The translations under genes were made by a program, and so were the position numbers. From assembly GCA_027186245.1 (NCBI GenBank), contig CP114481.1, positions 52,297,501-52,361,500 on the forward strand: a stretch of DNA of 64,000 nt, written 5' to 3'. The notes beneath the pieces were generated by a model. The model saw nothing but the letters and a program-made list of their open reading frames with translations. It had not been told where the DNA came from and did not search any database. Positions 1 through 11,499 of this stretch are shown one piece after another; position 1 is the first letter of the stretch, and each line of letters starts with the position of its first letter. This DNA is from Coriaria nepalensis (lineage: Eukaryota > Streptophyta > Magnoliopsida > Cucurbitales > Coriariaceae).

Positions 1-31
1 GTTATTTCAAGTCAGTAACTTTTTTCAAAGC

Positions 32-173
32 AATTCGAACGAATTCTATTTTCGCACTTTAAACACAAGTTTTGTGCATAACTTGCAAATGATCAATGCA
101 AGGAAACTGTGCATTAGTTTCACCTTAAAATCATTTGAATTAGTCATTTCAAGTCAATAACATATTTCAAAGC
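32..173. repeat. Type A monomer (142 bp), representative copy
   Basis: Diagnostic features are TTCGCACTT(T/C)AAACACAAG, then TTTTGTGCATAACTTGCAAA, a TGATCA core, and GTGCATTAGTTT before the shared CTTAAAATCATTT. The tail is usually GAATTAGTCATTTCAAGTC followed by AACATATTTC. Three short dyads lie inside it: AATTCG-AA-CGAATT at 32-45, CACAA-GTT-TTGTG at 64-76, and CTTGCA-(9 nt)-TGCAAG at 82-102. In the standard trimer it precedes a B monomer. It also appears in A-B dimers near 27.4 kb and C-A dimers near 41.3 kb. Confidence 0.9.
64..102. other. Paired short hairpin dyads inside a type A monomer (representative)
   Basis: CACAA at 64-68 and TTGTG at 72-76 form a 5-bp stem with a GTT loop. CTTGCA at 82-87 and TGCAAG at 97-102 form a 6-bp stem over nine bases that contain the TGATCA palindrome. 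Both dyads recur in most A monomers. In B the first is broken by CACAA-to-CGCAA and the second by CTTGCA-to-CTTTCA. Type C keeps the second and loses the first. A role is not shown by sequence. Confidence 0.6.
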
Positions 174-315
174 AATTCGAACGAATTCTATTTTCGCACT
201 TCAAACGCAAGTTTTGTCCATAACTTTCAAGTGATCATTGCAACGAAAGTGTGCATTCGTTTAACCTTAAAATCATTTTAATAAGTCATTTCGAGTTAAT
301 AACATATTTCAAAGC
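174..315. repeat. Type B monomer (142 bp), representative copy
   Basis: Diagnostic features are CACTTCAAACGCAAG, TTTTGTCCATAACTTTCAAG, GTGATCATTGCAA and GTGCATTCGTTTAACC. The tail usually reads AATGAGTCATTTCGAGTTAATAAC followed by TTATTTC or ATATTTC. Many B copies carry a central TA in the leading dyad (AATTCGTACGAATT, for example at 4,143-4,156), which makes it a perfect 14-bp palindrome. The left arm of the CTTGCA/TGCAAG hairpin seen in type A is broken here (CTTTCA), as is the CACAA/TTGTG hairpin. B normally lies between A and C. Confidence 0.9.
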
Positions 316-456
316 AATTCGAACAAATTCTATTTTAGCACTACAAACACAACTTTAGTGCATAACTTGCAAAAGATGAATGCAAGGAGGGGTTGCATTT
401 GTTAACTTTAAAATCATTTTAATGAGTCATTTCAACTTAATAACTTTTTTCAAAGC
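316..456. repeat. Type C monomer (141 bp), representative copy
   Basis: Diagnostic features are TTTTAGCACTACAAACACAAC, TTTAGTGCATAACTTGCAAA, AGATGAATGCAAGGAG and GTTGCATTTGTTAACTTT. The tail is usually AATGAGTCATTTCAAGTC followed by AATAACTTTTTTC. The leading dyad is usually weakened by a CG-to-CA change (CGAACAAATTC). At 141 bp this type is an exact multiple of three, so runs of C-like monomers keep a reading frame open and create artefactual short ORFs. A subtype reads GATGAATATGCAAGG followed by AAAAGCATTTTAATG, and marks the longer duplications between 3.6 and 14.3 kb. Confidence 0.9.
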
Positions 457-3289
457 AATTCGAACGAATTCTATTTTCGCACTTTAAACACAAGTTTTGT
501 GCATAAATTGCAGATGATCAATGCAAGGAAAGTGTGCATTAGTTTAACCTTAAAATCATTTTCATGAGTCATTTCGAGTTAATAACTTATTTCAAAGCAA
601 TTCAAACAAATTCTACTTACGCACTTCAAACGCAAGTTTTGTCCATAACTTTCAAGTGATCAGTGCAAGGAAAATGTGCATTTGTTTAACCTTAAAATCA
701 TTTTAATGAGTCATTTCGAGTTAATAACATATTTCAAAGCAATTCGAACAAATTCTATTTTAGCATTACAAACACAACTTTAGTGCATAACTTGCAAAAG
801 ATGAATGCAAGGAGAGATTGCATTTTTTAACTTTAAAATCATTTTAGTGAGTTATTTCAAGTCAGTAACTTTTTTCAAAGCAATTCGAACGAATTCTATT
901 TTCGCACTTTAAACACAAGTTTTGTGCATAAATTGCAGATGATCAATGCAAGGAAAGTGTGCATTAGTTTAACCTTAAAATCATTTTCATGAGTCATTTC
1001 GAGTTAATAACTTATTTCAAAGCAATTCAAACAAATTCTACTTACGCACTTCAAACGCAAGTTTTGTCCATAACTTTCAAGTGATCAGTGCAAGGAAAAT
1101 GTGCATTTGTTTAACCTTAAAATCATTTTAATGAGTCATTTCGAGTTAATAACATATTTCAAAGCAATTCGAACAAATTCTATTTTAGCACTACAAACAC
1201 AACTTTAGTTCATAACTTGCAAAAGATGAATGCAAGGAGAGGTTGCATTTGTTACCTTTAAAATCATTTTAATGAGTCATTTGATGTCAATAACTTTTTT
1301 CAAAGCAATTCGAACGAATTCTATTTTCGCACTTTAAACACAAGTTTTGTGCATAACTTGCAAATGATCAATGCAAGGAAACTGTGCATTAGTTTCACCT
1401 TAAAATCATTTTAATTAGTCATTTCAAGTCAATAACATATTTCAAAGCAATACGAACGAATTCTATTTTCGCACTTCAAACACAAGTTTTGTCCATAACT
1501 TTCAAGTGATTATTGCAACGAAAGTGTGCATTCATTTAACCTTAAAATCATTTTAATAAGTCATTTCGAGTTAATAACATATTTCAAAGCAATTCGAACG
1601 AATTCTATTTTAGCATTACAAACACAACTTTAGTGCATAACTTGCAAAAGATGAATGCAAGGAGAGATTGCATTTTTTAACTTTAAAATCATTTTAGTGA
1701 GTTATTTCAAGTCAGTAACTTTTTTCACAGCAATTCGAACGAATTCTATTTTCGCACTTTAAACACAAGTTTTGTGCATAACTTGCAAATGATCAATGCA
1801 AGGAAACTGTGCATTAGTTTCACCTTAAAATCATTTGAATTAGTCATTTCAAGTCAATAACATATTTCAAAGCAATTCGAACGAATTCTGTTTTCGCACT
1901 TCAAACGCAAGTTTTGTCCATAACTTTCAAGTGATCATTGCAACGAAAGTGTGCATTCGCTTAACCTTAAAATCATTTTAATTAGTCATTTCCAGTTAAT
2001 AACTTATTTCAAAGCAATTCGAACAAATTCTATTTTACCACTACAAACACAACTTTAGTGCATAACTTGCAAAAGATGAATGCAAGGACAGGTTGCATTT
2101 GTTAACTTTAAAATCATTTTAATGAGTCATTCCAAGTCAATAACTTTTTTCAAAACAATTCGAACGAATTCTATTTTCGCACTTTAAACACAAGTTTTGT
2201 GCATAACTTGCAAATGATCAATGCAAGGATACTGTGCATTAGTTTCACCTTAAAATCATTTGAATTAGTCATTTCAAGTCAATAACATATTTCAAAGCAA
2301 TTCGAACGAATTCTATTTTCGCACTTCAAACACAAGTTTTGTCCATAACTTTCAAGTGATCATTGCAACGAAAGTGTGCATTCATTTAACCTTAAAATCA
2401 TTTTAATAAGTCATTTCGAGTTAATAACATATTTCAAAGCAATTCGAACGAATTCTATTTTAGCATTACAAACACAACTTTAGTGCATAACTTGCAAAAG
2501 ATGAATGCAAGGAGGGATTGCATTTTTTAACTTTAAAATCATTTTAATGAGTTATTTCAAGTCAGTAACTTTTTTCAAAGCAATTCGAACGAATTCTATT
2601 TTCGCACTTTAAACACAAGTTTTGTGCATAACTTGCAAATGATCAATGCAAGGAAACTGTGCATTAGTTTCACCTTAAAATCATTTGAATTAGTCATTTC
2701 AAGTCAATAACATATTTCAAAGCAATTCGAACGAATTCTGTTTTCGCACTTCAAACGCAAGTTTTGTCCATAACTTTCAAGTGATCATTGCAACGAAAGT
2801 GTGCATTCGTTTAACCTTAAAATCATTTTACTTAATCATTTCGAGTTAATAATTTATTTCAAAGCAATTCGTACAAATTCTATTTTAGCACTACAAACAC
2901 AACTTTAGTGCATAACTTGCAAAAGATGAATATGCAAGAGAGGTTCCATTTGTTAACTTTTAAAGCATTTTAATGAGTCATTTTAAGTCAATAACTTTTC
3001 TCAAAGCAATTCGAACGAATTCTATTTTCGCACTTTAAACACAAGTTTTGTGCATAACTTGCAAATGATCAGTGCAAGGAAACTGTGCATTAGTTTCACC
3101 TTAAAATCATTTTAATGAGTCATTTCAAGTCAAAAACATATTTCAAAGCAATTCGAACGAATTCTATTTTCGCACTTCAAACGCAAGTTTTGTCCATAAC
3201 TTTCAAGTGATCATTGCAACGAAAGTGTGCATTCATTTAACCTTAAAATCATTTTAATGAGTCATTTCGAGTTAATAACTTATTTCAAA

Positions 3290-6200
3290 ACAATTCAAAC
3301 GAATTCTATTTTAGCACTACAAACACAACTTTAGTGCATAACTTGCAAAAGATGAATGCAAGGAAACTGTGCATTTGTTAACTTTACAATCATTTTAATG
3401 AGTCATTTCAAGTCAATAGCTTTTTTCAAAGAAATTCGAACGAATTCTACTATCACACTTCAAACACAAGTTTTGTGCATAACTTGCAAATCATCAATGC
3501 AAGGAAACTGTGCATTAGTTTCACCTTAAAATCATTTGAATTAGTAATTTCAAGTCAATAACATATTTCAAAGCAATTAGAACAAATTCTATTTTAGCAC
3601 TACAAATACAACTTTAGTGCATAACTTGCAAAAGATGAATATGCAAGGAGAGGTTGCTTTTGTTAACTTTAAAAGCATTTTAATGAGTCATTTTAATTCA
3701 ATAACTTTTCTCAAAGCAATTCGAACGAATTCTATTTTCGCACTTTAAACGCAAGTTTTGTCCATAACTTTCAAGTGATCATTGCAAGGAAAGTGTGCAT
3801 TCGTTTAACCTTAAAATCATTTTAATTAGTCATTTCTAGTTAATAATTTATTTCAAAGCAATTCGTACAAATTCTATTGTAGCACTACAAACACAACTTT
3901 AGTGCATAACTTGCAAAAAATGAATGCAAGGAGGGGTTACATTTGTTAACTTTAAAATCATTTTAATGAGTCATTTCAAGTCAATAACTTTTTTCAAAGC
4001 AATTCAAACGAATTCTATTTTCGCACTTTAAACACAAGTTTTGTGCATAACTTGCAAATGATCAATGCAAGGAAACTGTGCATTAGTTTCACCTTAAAAT
4101 CATTTGAATTAGTCATTTCAAGTCAATAACATATTTCAAAGCAATTCGTACGAATTCTATTTTCGCACTTCAAACGCAAGTTTTGTCCACAACTTTCAAG
4201 TGATCATTGCAAGGAAAATGTGCATTCGTTTAACATTAAAATCATTTTAATGAGTCATTTCGAGTTAATAACTTATTTCAAAGCAATTCGAACGAATTCT
4301 ATTTTAGCACTACAAACACAACTTTAGTGCGTAACTTGCAAAAGATGAATGCAAGGAAACTGTGCATTTGTTAACTTTAAAATCATTTTAATGAGTCATT
4401 TCAAGTCAATAACGTTTTTCAAAGCAATTCGAACGAATTCAATTTTCGCATTTCAAACACAAGTTTTGTGCATAACTTGCAAAAGATCAATGCAAGGAAA
4501 GTGTGCATTAGTTTAACCTTAAAATCATTTGAATTAGTCATTTCAAGTCAATAACATATTTCAAAGCAATTCGAACGAATTCTATTTACGTACTTCAAAC
4601 GCAAGATTTGTCTATAACTTTCAAGTGATCATTGCAAGGAAATTGAGCATTCGTTTAACCTTAAAATCGTTTTAATGAGTCATTTTGAGTTAATAACTTA
4701 TTTCAAAGCAATTAGAAAAAATTCTATTTTAGCACTACAAATACAACTTTAGTGCATAACTTGCAAAAGATGAATATGGAAGGAGAGGTTGCTTTTGTTA
4801 ACTTTAAAAGCATTTTAATGAGTCATTTTAATTCAATAACTTTTCTCAAAGCAATTCGAACGAATTCTATTTTCGCGCTTCAAACACAAGTTTTGTGCAT
4901 AACTTGCAAATGATCAATGCAAGGAAAGTGTGCATTAGTTTAACATTAAAATAATTTTAATGAGTCATTTCAGGTTAATAACTTATTTCAAAGCAATTCG
5001 TACGAATTCTATTTTCGCACTTCAAACGCAAGTTTTGTCCATAACTTTCAAGTGATCATTGCAACGAAAGTGTGCATTCGTTTAACCTTAAAATCATTTT
5101 AATTAATCATTTCGAGTTAATAATTTATTTCAAAGCAATTCGTACAAATTCTATTTTAGCACCCCAAACACAACTTTAGTGCATAACTTGCAAAAGATGA
5201 ATGCAAGGAGGGGTTGCATTTGTTAACTTTAAAATCATTTTAATGAGTTATTTCAAGTCAATAACTTTTTTTAAAGCAATTCGAACGAATTCTATTTTCG
5301 CACTTTAAGCACAAGTTTTGTGCATAACTTGCAAATGATCAATGCAAGGAAACTCTGCATTACTTTCACCTTAAAATCATTTGAATTAATCATTTCAAGT
5401 CAATAACATATTTCAAAGCAATTCGTACGAATTCTATTTTCGCACTTCAAACGCAAGTTTTGTCCATAACTTTCAAGTGATCATTGCAAGGAAAATGTGC
5501 ATTCGTTTAACATTAAAATCATTTTAATGAGTCATTCCGAGTTAATAACTTATTTCAAAGCAATTCGAACGAATTATATTTTAGCACTACAAACACAACT
5601 TTAGTGCATAACTTGCAAAAGATGAATGCAAGGAAACTATGCATTTGTTAACTTTAAAATCATTTTAATGAGTCATTTCAAGTCAATAGCTTTTTTCAAA
5701 GCAATTCGAACGAATTCCACTATCGCACTTCAAACACAAGTTTTGTGCATAACTTGCAAAAGATCAATGCAAGGAAAGTGTGCATTAGTTTCACCTTAAA
5801 ATCATTTGAATTAGTAATTTCAAGTCAATAACATATTTCAAAGCAATTAGAACAAATTCTATTTTAGCACTACAAATACAACTTTAGTGCGTAACTTGCA
5901 AAAGATGAATATGCAAGGAGAGGTTGCTTTTGTTAACTTTAAAAGCATTTTAATGAGTCATTTTAATTCAACAACTTTTCTCAAAGTAATTCGAACGAAT
6001 TCTATTTTCGCATTTCAAACGCAAGTTTTGTCCATAACTTTCAAGTGATCATTGCAAGGAAAGTGTGCATTCGTTTAACCTTAAAATCATTTTAATTAGT
6101 CATTTCTAGTTAATAATTTATTTCAAAGCAATTCGTACAAATTCTATTTTAGCACTACAAACACAACTTTAGTGCATAATTTGCAAAAAATGAATGCAAG

Positions 6201-6673
6201 GAGGGGTTACATTTGTTAACTTTAAAATCATTTTAATGAGTCATTTCAAGTCAATAACTTTTTTCAAAGCAATTCAAACGAATTCTATTTTCGCACTTTA
6301 AACACAAGTTTTGTGCATAACTTGCAAATGATCAATGCAAGAAAACTGTGCATTAGTTTCACCTTAAAATCATTTGAATTAGTAATTTCAAGTCAATAAC
6401 ATATTTCAAAGCAATTCGTACGAATTCTATTTTCGCACTTCAAACGCAAGTTTTGTCCATAACTTTCAAGTGATCATTGCAAGGAAAATGTGCATTCGTT
6501 TAACATTAAAATCATTTTAATGAGTCATTTCGAGTTAATAACTTATTTCAAAGCAATTCGAACGATTTCTATTTTAGCACTACAAACACAACTTTAGTGC
6601 ATAACTTGCAAAAGATGAATGCAAGGAAACTGTGCATTTGTTAACTTTAAAATCATTTTAATGAGTCATTTCA
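3290..6673. repeat. Segmental duplication, offset 2,270 bp (3,290-4,403 and 5,560-6,673)
   Basis: Rare markers recur at a constant 2,270-bp offset. The C subtype marker ATGCAAGGAGAGGTTGC is at 3,641 and 5,911, and AATTCAAACGAATTC is at 4,001 and 6,271. An irregular TAC/CAC-TATC segment near 3,447 is matched near 5,717. Similarity ends near 6,673, where the second copy switches to a TTCAGGTTAATAAC tail. The offset equals 16 monomers, so it is not a whole number of trimers. Confidence 0.78.
4143..4156. other. Perfect 14-bp palindrome at monomer start (representative)
   Basis: AATTCGTACGAATT is its own reverse complement. It recurs in many B monomers. The common form AATTCGAACGAATT has 6-bp arms around an AA, and AATTCGATCGAATT (41,467-41,480) is a second perfect palindrome. 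The site is therefore a dyad in most monomers even though its two central bases vary. Confidence 0.75.
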
Positions 6674-7880
6674 GGTTAATAACTTATTTCAAAGCAATTC
6701 GTACGAATTCTATTTTCGCACTTCAAACGCAAGTTTTGTCCATAACTTTCAAGTGATCATTGCACCGAAAGTGTGCATTCGTTTAACCTTAAAATCATTT
6801 TAATTAATCATTTCGAGTTAATAATTTATTTCAAAGCAATTCGTACAAATTCTATTTTAGCACCCCAAACACAACTTTAGTGCATAACTTGCAAAAGATG
6901 AATGCAAGGAGGGGTTGCATTTGTTAACTTTAAAATCATTTTAATGAGTTATTTCAAGTCAATAACTTTTTTTAAAGCAATTCGAACGAATTCTATTTTC
7001 GCACTTTAAACACAAGTTTTGTGCATAACTTGCAAATGATCAATGCAAGGAAACTCTGCATTAGTTTCACCTTAAAATCATTTGAGTTAATCATTTCAAG
7101 TCAATAACATATTTCAAAGCAATTCGTACGAATTCTATTTTCGCACTTCAAACGCAAGTTTTGTCCATAACTTTCAAGTGATCATTGCAAGGAAAATGTG
7201 CATTCGTTTAACATTAAAATCATTTTAATGAGTCATTCCGAGTTATTAACTTATTTCAAAGCAATTCGAACGAATTCTATTTTAGCACTACAAACACAAC
7301 TTTAGTGCATAACTTGCAAAAGATGAATGCAAGGAAACTGTGCATTTGTTAGCTTTAAAATCATTTTAATGAGTCATTTCAAGTCAATAGCTTTTTTCAA
7401 AGCAATTCGAACGAATTCTACTATCGCACTTCAAACACAAGTTTTGTGCATAACTTGCAAATCATCAATGCAAGGAACCTGTGCATTAGTTTCACCTTAA
7501 AATCATTTGAATTAGTAATTTCAAGTCAATAACATATTTCAAAGCAATTAGAACGAATTCTATTTTAGCACTACAAATACAACTTTAGTGCATAACTTGC
7601 AAAAGATGAATATGCAAGGAGAGGTTGCTTTTGTTAACTTTAAAAGCATTTTAATGAGTCATTTTAATTCAATAACTTTTCTCAAAGCAACTCGAACGAA
7701 TTCTATTTTCGCACTTCAAACGCAAGTTTTGTCCATAACTTTCAAGTGATCATTGCAAGGAAAGTGTGCATTCGTTTAACCTTAAAATCATTTTAATTAG
7801 TCATTTCTAGTTAATAATTTATTTCAAAGCAATTCGTACAAAATTCTATTTTAGCACTACAAACACAACTTTAGTGCATA
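4960..7880. repeat. Segmental duplication, offset 1,701 bp (4,960-6,180 and 6,661-7,880)
   Basis: TGAGTCATTTCAGGTTAATA occurs at 4,961 and 6,662, and the unusual C variant CACCCCAAACACAAC near 5,160 recurs near 6,861, both 1,701 bp apart. The ATATGCAAGG marker at 5,911 recurs at 7,612. The pair interlocks with the 2,270-bp duplication: its second copy begins where that copy ends, which gives a mosaic junction near 6,661-6,673. The offset equals 12 monomers. Confidence 0.75.
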
Positions 7881-10800
7881 ACTTGCAAAAGATGAATGCA
7901 AGGAGAGGTTGCATTTGTTAACTTTAAAATCATTTTAATGAGTCATTTCAAGTCAATAGCTTTTTTCAAAGCAATTCGAACGAATTCTACTATCGCACTT
8001 CAAACACAAGTTTTGTGCATAACTTGCAAATGATCAATGCAAGGAAACTGTGCATTAGTTTCACCTTCAAATCATTTGTATTAGTAATTTCAAGTCAATA
8101 ACATATTTCAAAGCAATTCGTACGAATTCTATTTTCGCACTTCAAACGCAAGTTTTGTCCATAACTTTCAAGTGATCATTGCAAGGAAAATGTGCATTCG
8201 TTTAACATAAAAATCATTTTAATGAGTCATTTCGACTTAATAACTTATTTCAAAGCAATTCGAACGAATTCTATTTTAGCACTACAAACACAACTTTAGT
8301 GCATAACTTGCAAAAGATGAATGCAAGGAAACTGTGCATTTGTTAACTTTAAAATCATTTTAATGAGTCATTTCAAGTCAATACGTTTTTCAAAGCAATT
8401 CGAACGAATTCAATTTTTGCATTTCAAACACAAGTTTTGTGCATAACTTGCAAAAGATCAATGCAAGGAAAGTGTGCATTAGTTTAACCTTAAAATCATT
8501 TGAATTAGTCATTTCAAGTCAATAACATATTTGAAAGCAATTCGAACGAATTCTATTTACGTACTTTAAACGCAAGTTTTGTCCATAACTTTCAAGTGAT
8601 CATTGCAAGGAAAGTGAGCATTCGTTTAACCTTAAAATCGTTTTAATGAGTCATTTTGGGTTAATAACTTATTTCAAAGCAATTAGAACAAATTCTATTT
8701 TAGCACTACAAATACAACTTTAGTGCGTAACTTGCAAAAGATGAATATGCAAGGAGAGGTTGCTTTTGTTAACTTTAAAAGCATTCTAATGAGTCATTTT
8801 AATTCAATAACTTTTCTCAAAGCAATTCGAACGAATTCTATTTTCGCGCTTCAAACACAAGTTTTGTGCATAACTTGCAAATCATCAATGCAAGGAAAGT
8901 GTGCATTAGTTTAACTTTCAAATCATTTTAATGAGTTATTTCAAGTCAATAACTTTTTTCAAAGCAATTCGAACGAATTCTATTTTCGCACTTTAAATAC
9001 AAGTTTTGTGCATAACTTGCAAATGATCAATGCAAGGAAACTGTGCATTAGTTTCACCTTAAAATCATTTGAATTAGTCATTTCAAGTCAATAACATATT
9101 TCAAAGCAATTCGAACGAATTCTATTTTCGTACTTCAAACGCAAGTTTTGTCCATAACTTTCAAGTGATCATTGCAACGAAAGTGTGCATTCGTTTAACA
9201 TTAAAATCATTTTAATTAGTCATTCCGAGTTAATAATTTATTTGAAAGCAATTCGTACAAATTCTATTTTAGCACTACAAACACAGCTTTAGTGCATAAC
9301 TTGCAAAAGATGAATGCAAGGAGGGGTTGCATTTGTTAACTTTAAAATCATTTTAAAGAGTTATTTCAAGTCAATAACTTTTTTTAAAGCAATTCGAACG
9401 AATTCTATTTTCGCACTTCAAACACAAGTTTTGTGCATAACTTGCAAATGATCAATGCAAGGAAAGTGTGCATTAGTTTAATCTTAAAATCATTCGAATT
9501 AGTCATTTCAAGTCAATAACATATTTCAAAGCAATTCGAACGAATTCTATTTACGCACTTTAAACGCAACTTTTGTCCATAACTTTCAAGTGATCATTGC
9601 AAGGAAAATGTGCATTCGTTTAACCTTAAAATCATTTTAATGAGTCATATCGAGTTAATAACATATTTCAAAGCAACTCGAACGAATTCTATTTTAGCAC
9701 TACAAACACAACTTTAGTGCATAACTTGCAAAAAATGAATGCAAGGAGAGGTTACATTTGTTAACTTTAAAATCATTTTAATGAGTCATTTCAAGTCAAT
9801 AACGTTTTTCAAAGCAATTCGAACGAATTCAATTTTCGCATTTCAAACACAAGTTTTGTGCATAACTTTCAAAAGATCAGTGCAAGGAAAGTGTGCATTA
9901 GTTTAACCTTAAAATCAATTGAATTAGTCATTTCAAGTCAATAACATATTTCAAAGCAATTCGAACGAATTCTATTTACGTACTTCAAATGCAAGTTTTG
10001 TCCATAACTTTCAAGTGATCATTGCAAGGACAGTGAGCATTCGTTTAACCTTAAAATCGTTTTAATGAGTCATTTTGATTTAATAACTTATTTCAAGGCA
10101 ATTAGAACAAATTCTATTTTAGCACTACAAATATAACTTTAGTGCATAACTTGCAAAAGATGAATATGCAAGGAGAGGTTGCTTTTGTTAACTTTAAAAG
10201 CATTTTAATGAGTCATTTTAATTCAATAACTTTTCTCAAAGCAATTCGAACGAATTCTATTTTCGCGCTTCAAACACAAGTTTTGTGCATAACTTCCAAA
10301 TGATCAATGCAAGGAAAGTGTGCGTTAGTTTAACATTAAAATCATTTTAATGAGTCATTTCAGGTTAATAACTTATTTCAAAGCAATTCGTACGAATTCT
10401 ATTTTCGCACTTCAAACGCAAGTTTTGTCCATAACTTTCAAGTGATCATTGCAAGGAAAATGTGCATTCGTTTAACATTAAAATCATTTTAATGAGTCAT
10501 TTCGAGTTAATAACTTATTTCAAAGCAATTCGAACGAATTCTATTTTAGCACTACAAACACAACTTTAGTGCATAACTTGCAAAAGATGAATTCAAGGAA
10601 ACTGTGCATTTGTTAACTTTAAAATCATTTTAATGAGTCATTTCAAGTCAATAACGTTTTTCAAAGCAATTCGAACGAATTCAATTTTCGCATTTCCAAC
10701 ACAACTTTTGTGCATAACTTTCAAAAGATCAATGCAAGGAAACTGTGCATTAGTTTAACCTTAAAATCATTTGAATTAGTCATTTCAAGTCAATAACATA

Positions 10801-11499
10801 TTTCAAAGCAATTCGAACGAATTCTATTTACGTACTTCAAATGCAAGTTTTGTCCATAACTTTCAAGTGATCATTGCAAGGAAAGTGAGCATTCGTTTAA
10901 CCTTAAAATCGTTTTAATGAGTCATTTTGAGTTAATAACTTATTTCAAAGCAATTAGAACAAATTCTATTTTAGCACTACAAATATAACTTTAGTGCATA
11001 ACTTGCAAAAGATGAATATGCAAGGAGAGGTTGCTTTTGTTAACTTTAAAAGCATTTTAATGAGTCATTTTAATTCAATAACGTTTTTCAAAGCAATTCG
11101 AACGAATTCTATTTTCGCGCTTCAAACACAAGTTTTGTGCATAACTTGCAAATGATCAATGCAAGGAAAGTGTGCATTAGTTTAACATTAAAATCATTTT
11201 AATGAGTCATTTCAGGTTAATAACTTATTTCAAAGCAATTCGTACGAATTCTATTTTCGCACTTCAAACGCAAGTTTTGTCCATAACTTTCAAGTGATCA
11301 TTGCAAGCAAAGTGTGCATTCGTTTAACCTTAAAATAATTTTTATTAGTCATTTCGAGTTAATCACATATTTCAAAGCAATTCGAACAAATTCTACTTTA
11401 GCACTACAAACACAACTTTAGTGCATAACTTGCAAAAGATGAATGCAAGGAGAGGTTGCATTTGTTAACTTTAAAATCATTTTAATGAGTCATTTCAAG

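Larger units (their letters stand above)
32..456. repeat. Representative 425-bp higher-order repeat (A-B-C trimer)
   Basis: One complete trimer is A at 32-173, B at 174-315 and C at 316-456. The next starts at 457 and the one after at 882, an exact 425-bp step. Neighbouring monomers differ at many diagnostic positions, while monomers three apart are much more alike, which is the definition of a higher-order repeat. This trimer is the main building block of the window, and longer periods measured elsewhere (850, 1,275 and 1,700 bp) are multiples of it. Exceptions, where one or two monomers are missing or hybrid, produce offsets such as 283, 284, 707 and 1,138 bp. Confidence 0.93.
1..2925. repeat. 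Left-end block of 425-bp trimers with 850-bp periodicity
   Basis: The rare variant GTCAGTAACTTTTTTC occurs at 11, 861, 1,711 and 2,561, exactly 850 bp apart, so alternate trimers share it. Within the block, 426-850 and 851-1,275 match each other (both carry CATAAATTGCAGATGATC), and 1,276-1,700 resembles 2,126-2,550 (both carry GTGCATTCATTTAACC). The regular order is lost near 2,925, where a C monomer with the ATATGCAAG insertion appears. The periodicity probably continues to the left of the window. Confidence 0.8.
4140..8870. repeat. Segmental duplication, offset about 3,971 bp (4,140-4,900 and 8,111-8,870)
   Basis: The A-like variant with AATTCAATTTT(C/T)GCATTTC is at about 4,438 and 8,409. 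The C subtype is at 4,776 (GATGAATATGGAAGG) and 8,747 (GATGAATATGCAAGG). The TTTTCGCGCTTC variant follows both. A one-base loss in the second copy (AATACG in place of AATAACG near 8,382) shifts the offset from 3,972 to 3,971. The spacing equals 28 monomers. Confidence 0.72.

Noticed and set aside
8723..8914. Open frame of 63 codons
   Set aside because: It lies wholly inside satellite monomers, has no conserved domain, and exists because monomer lengths near 141 bp keep frame for one or two repeats.
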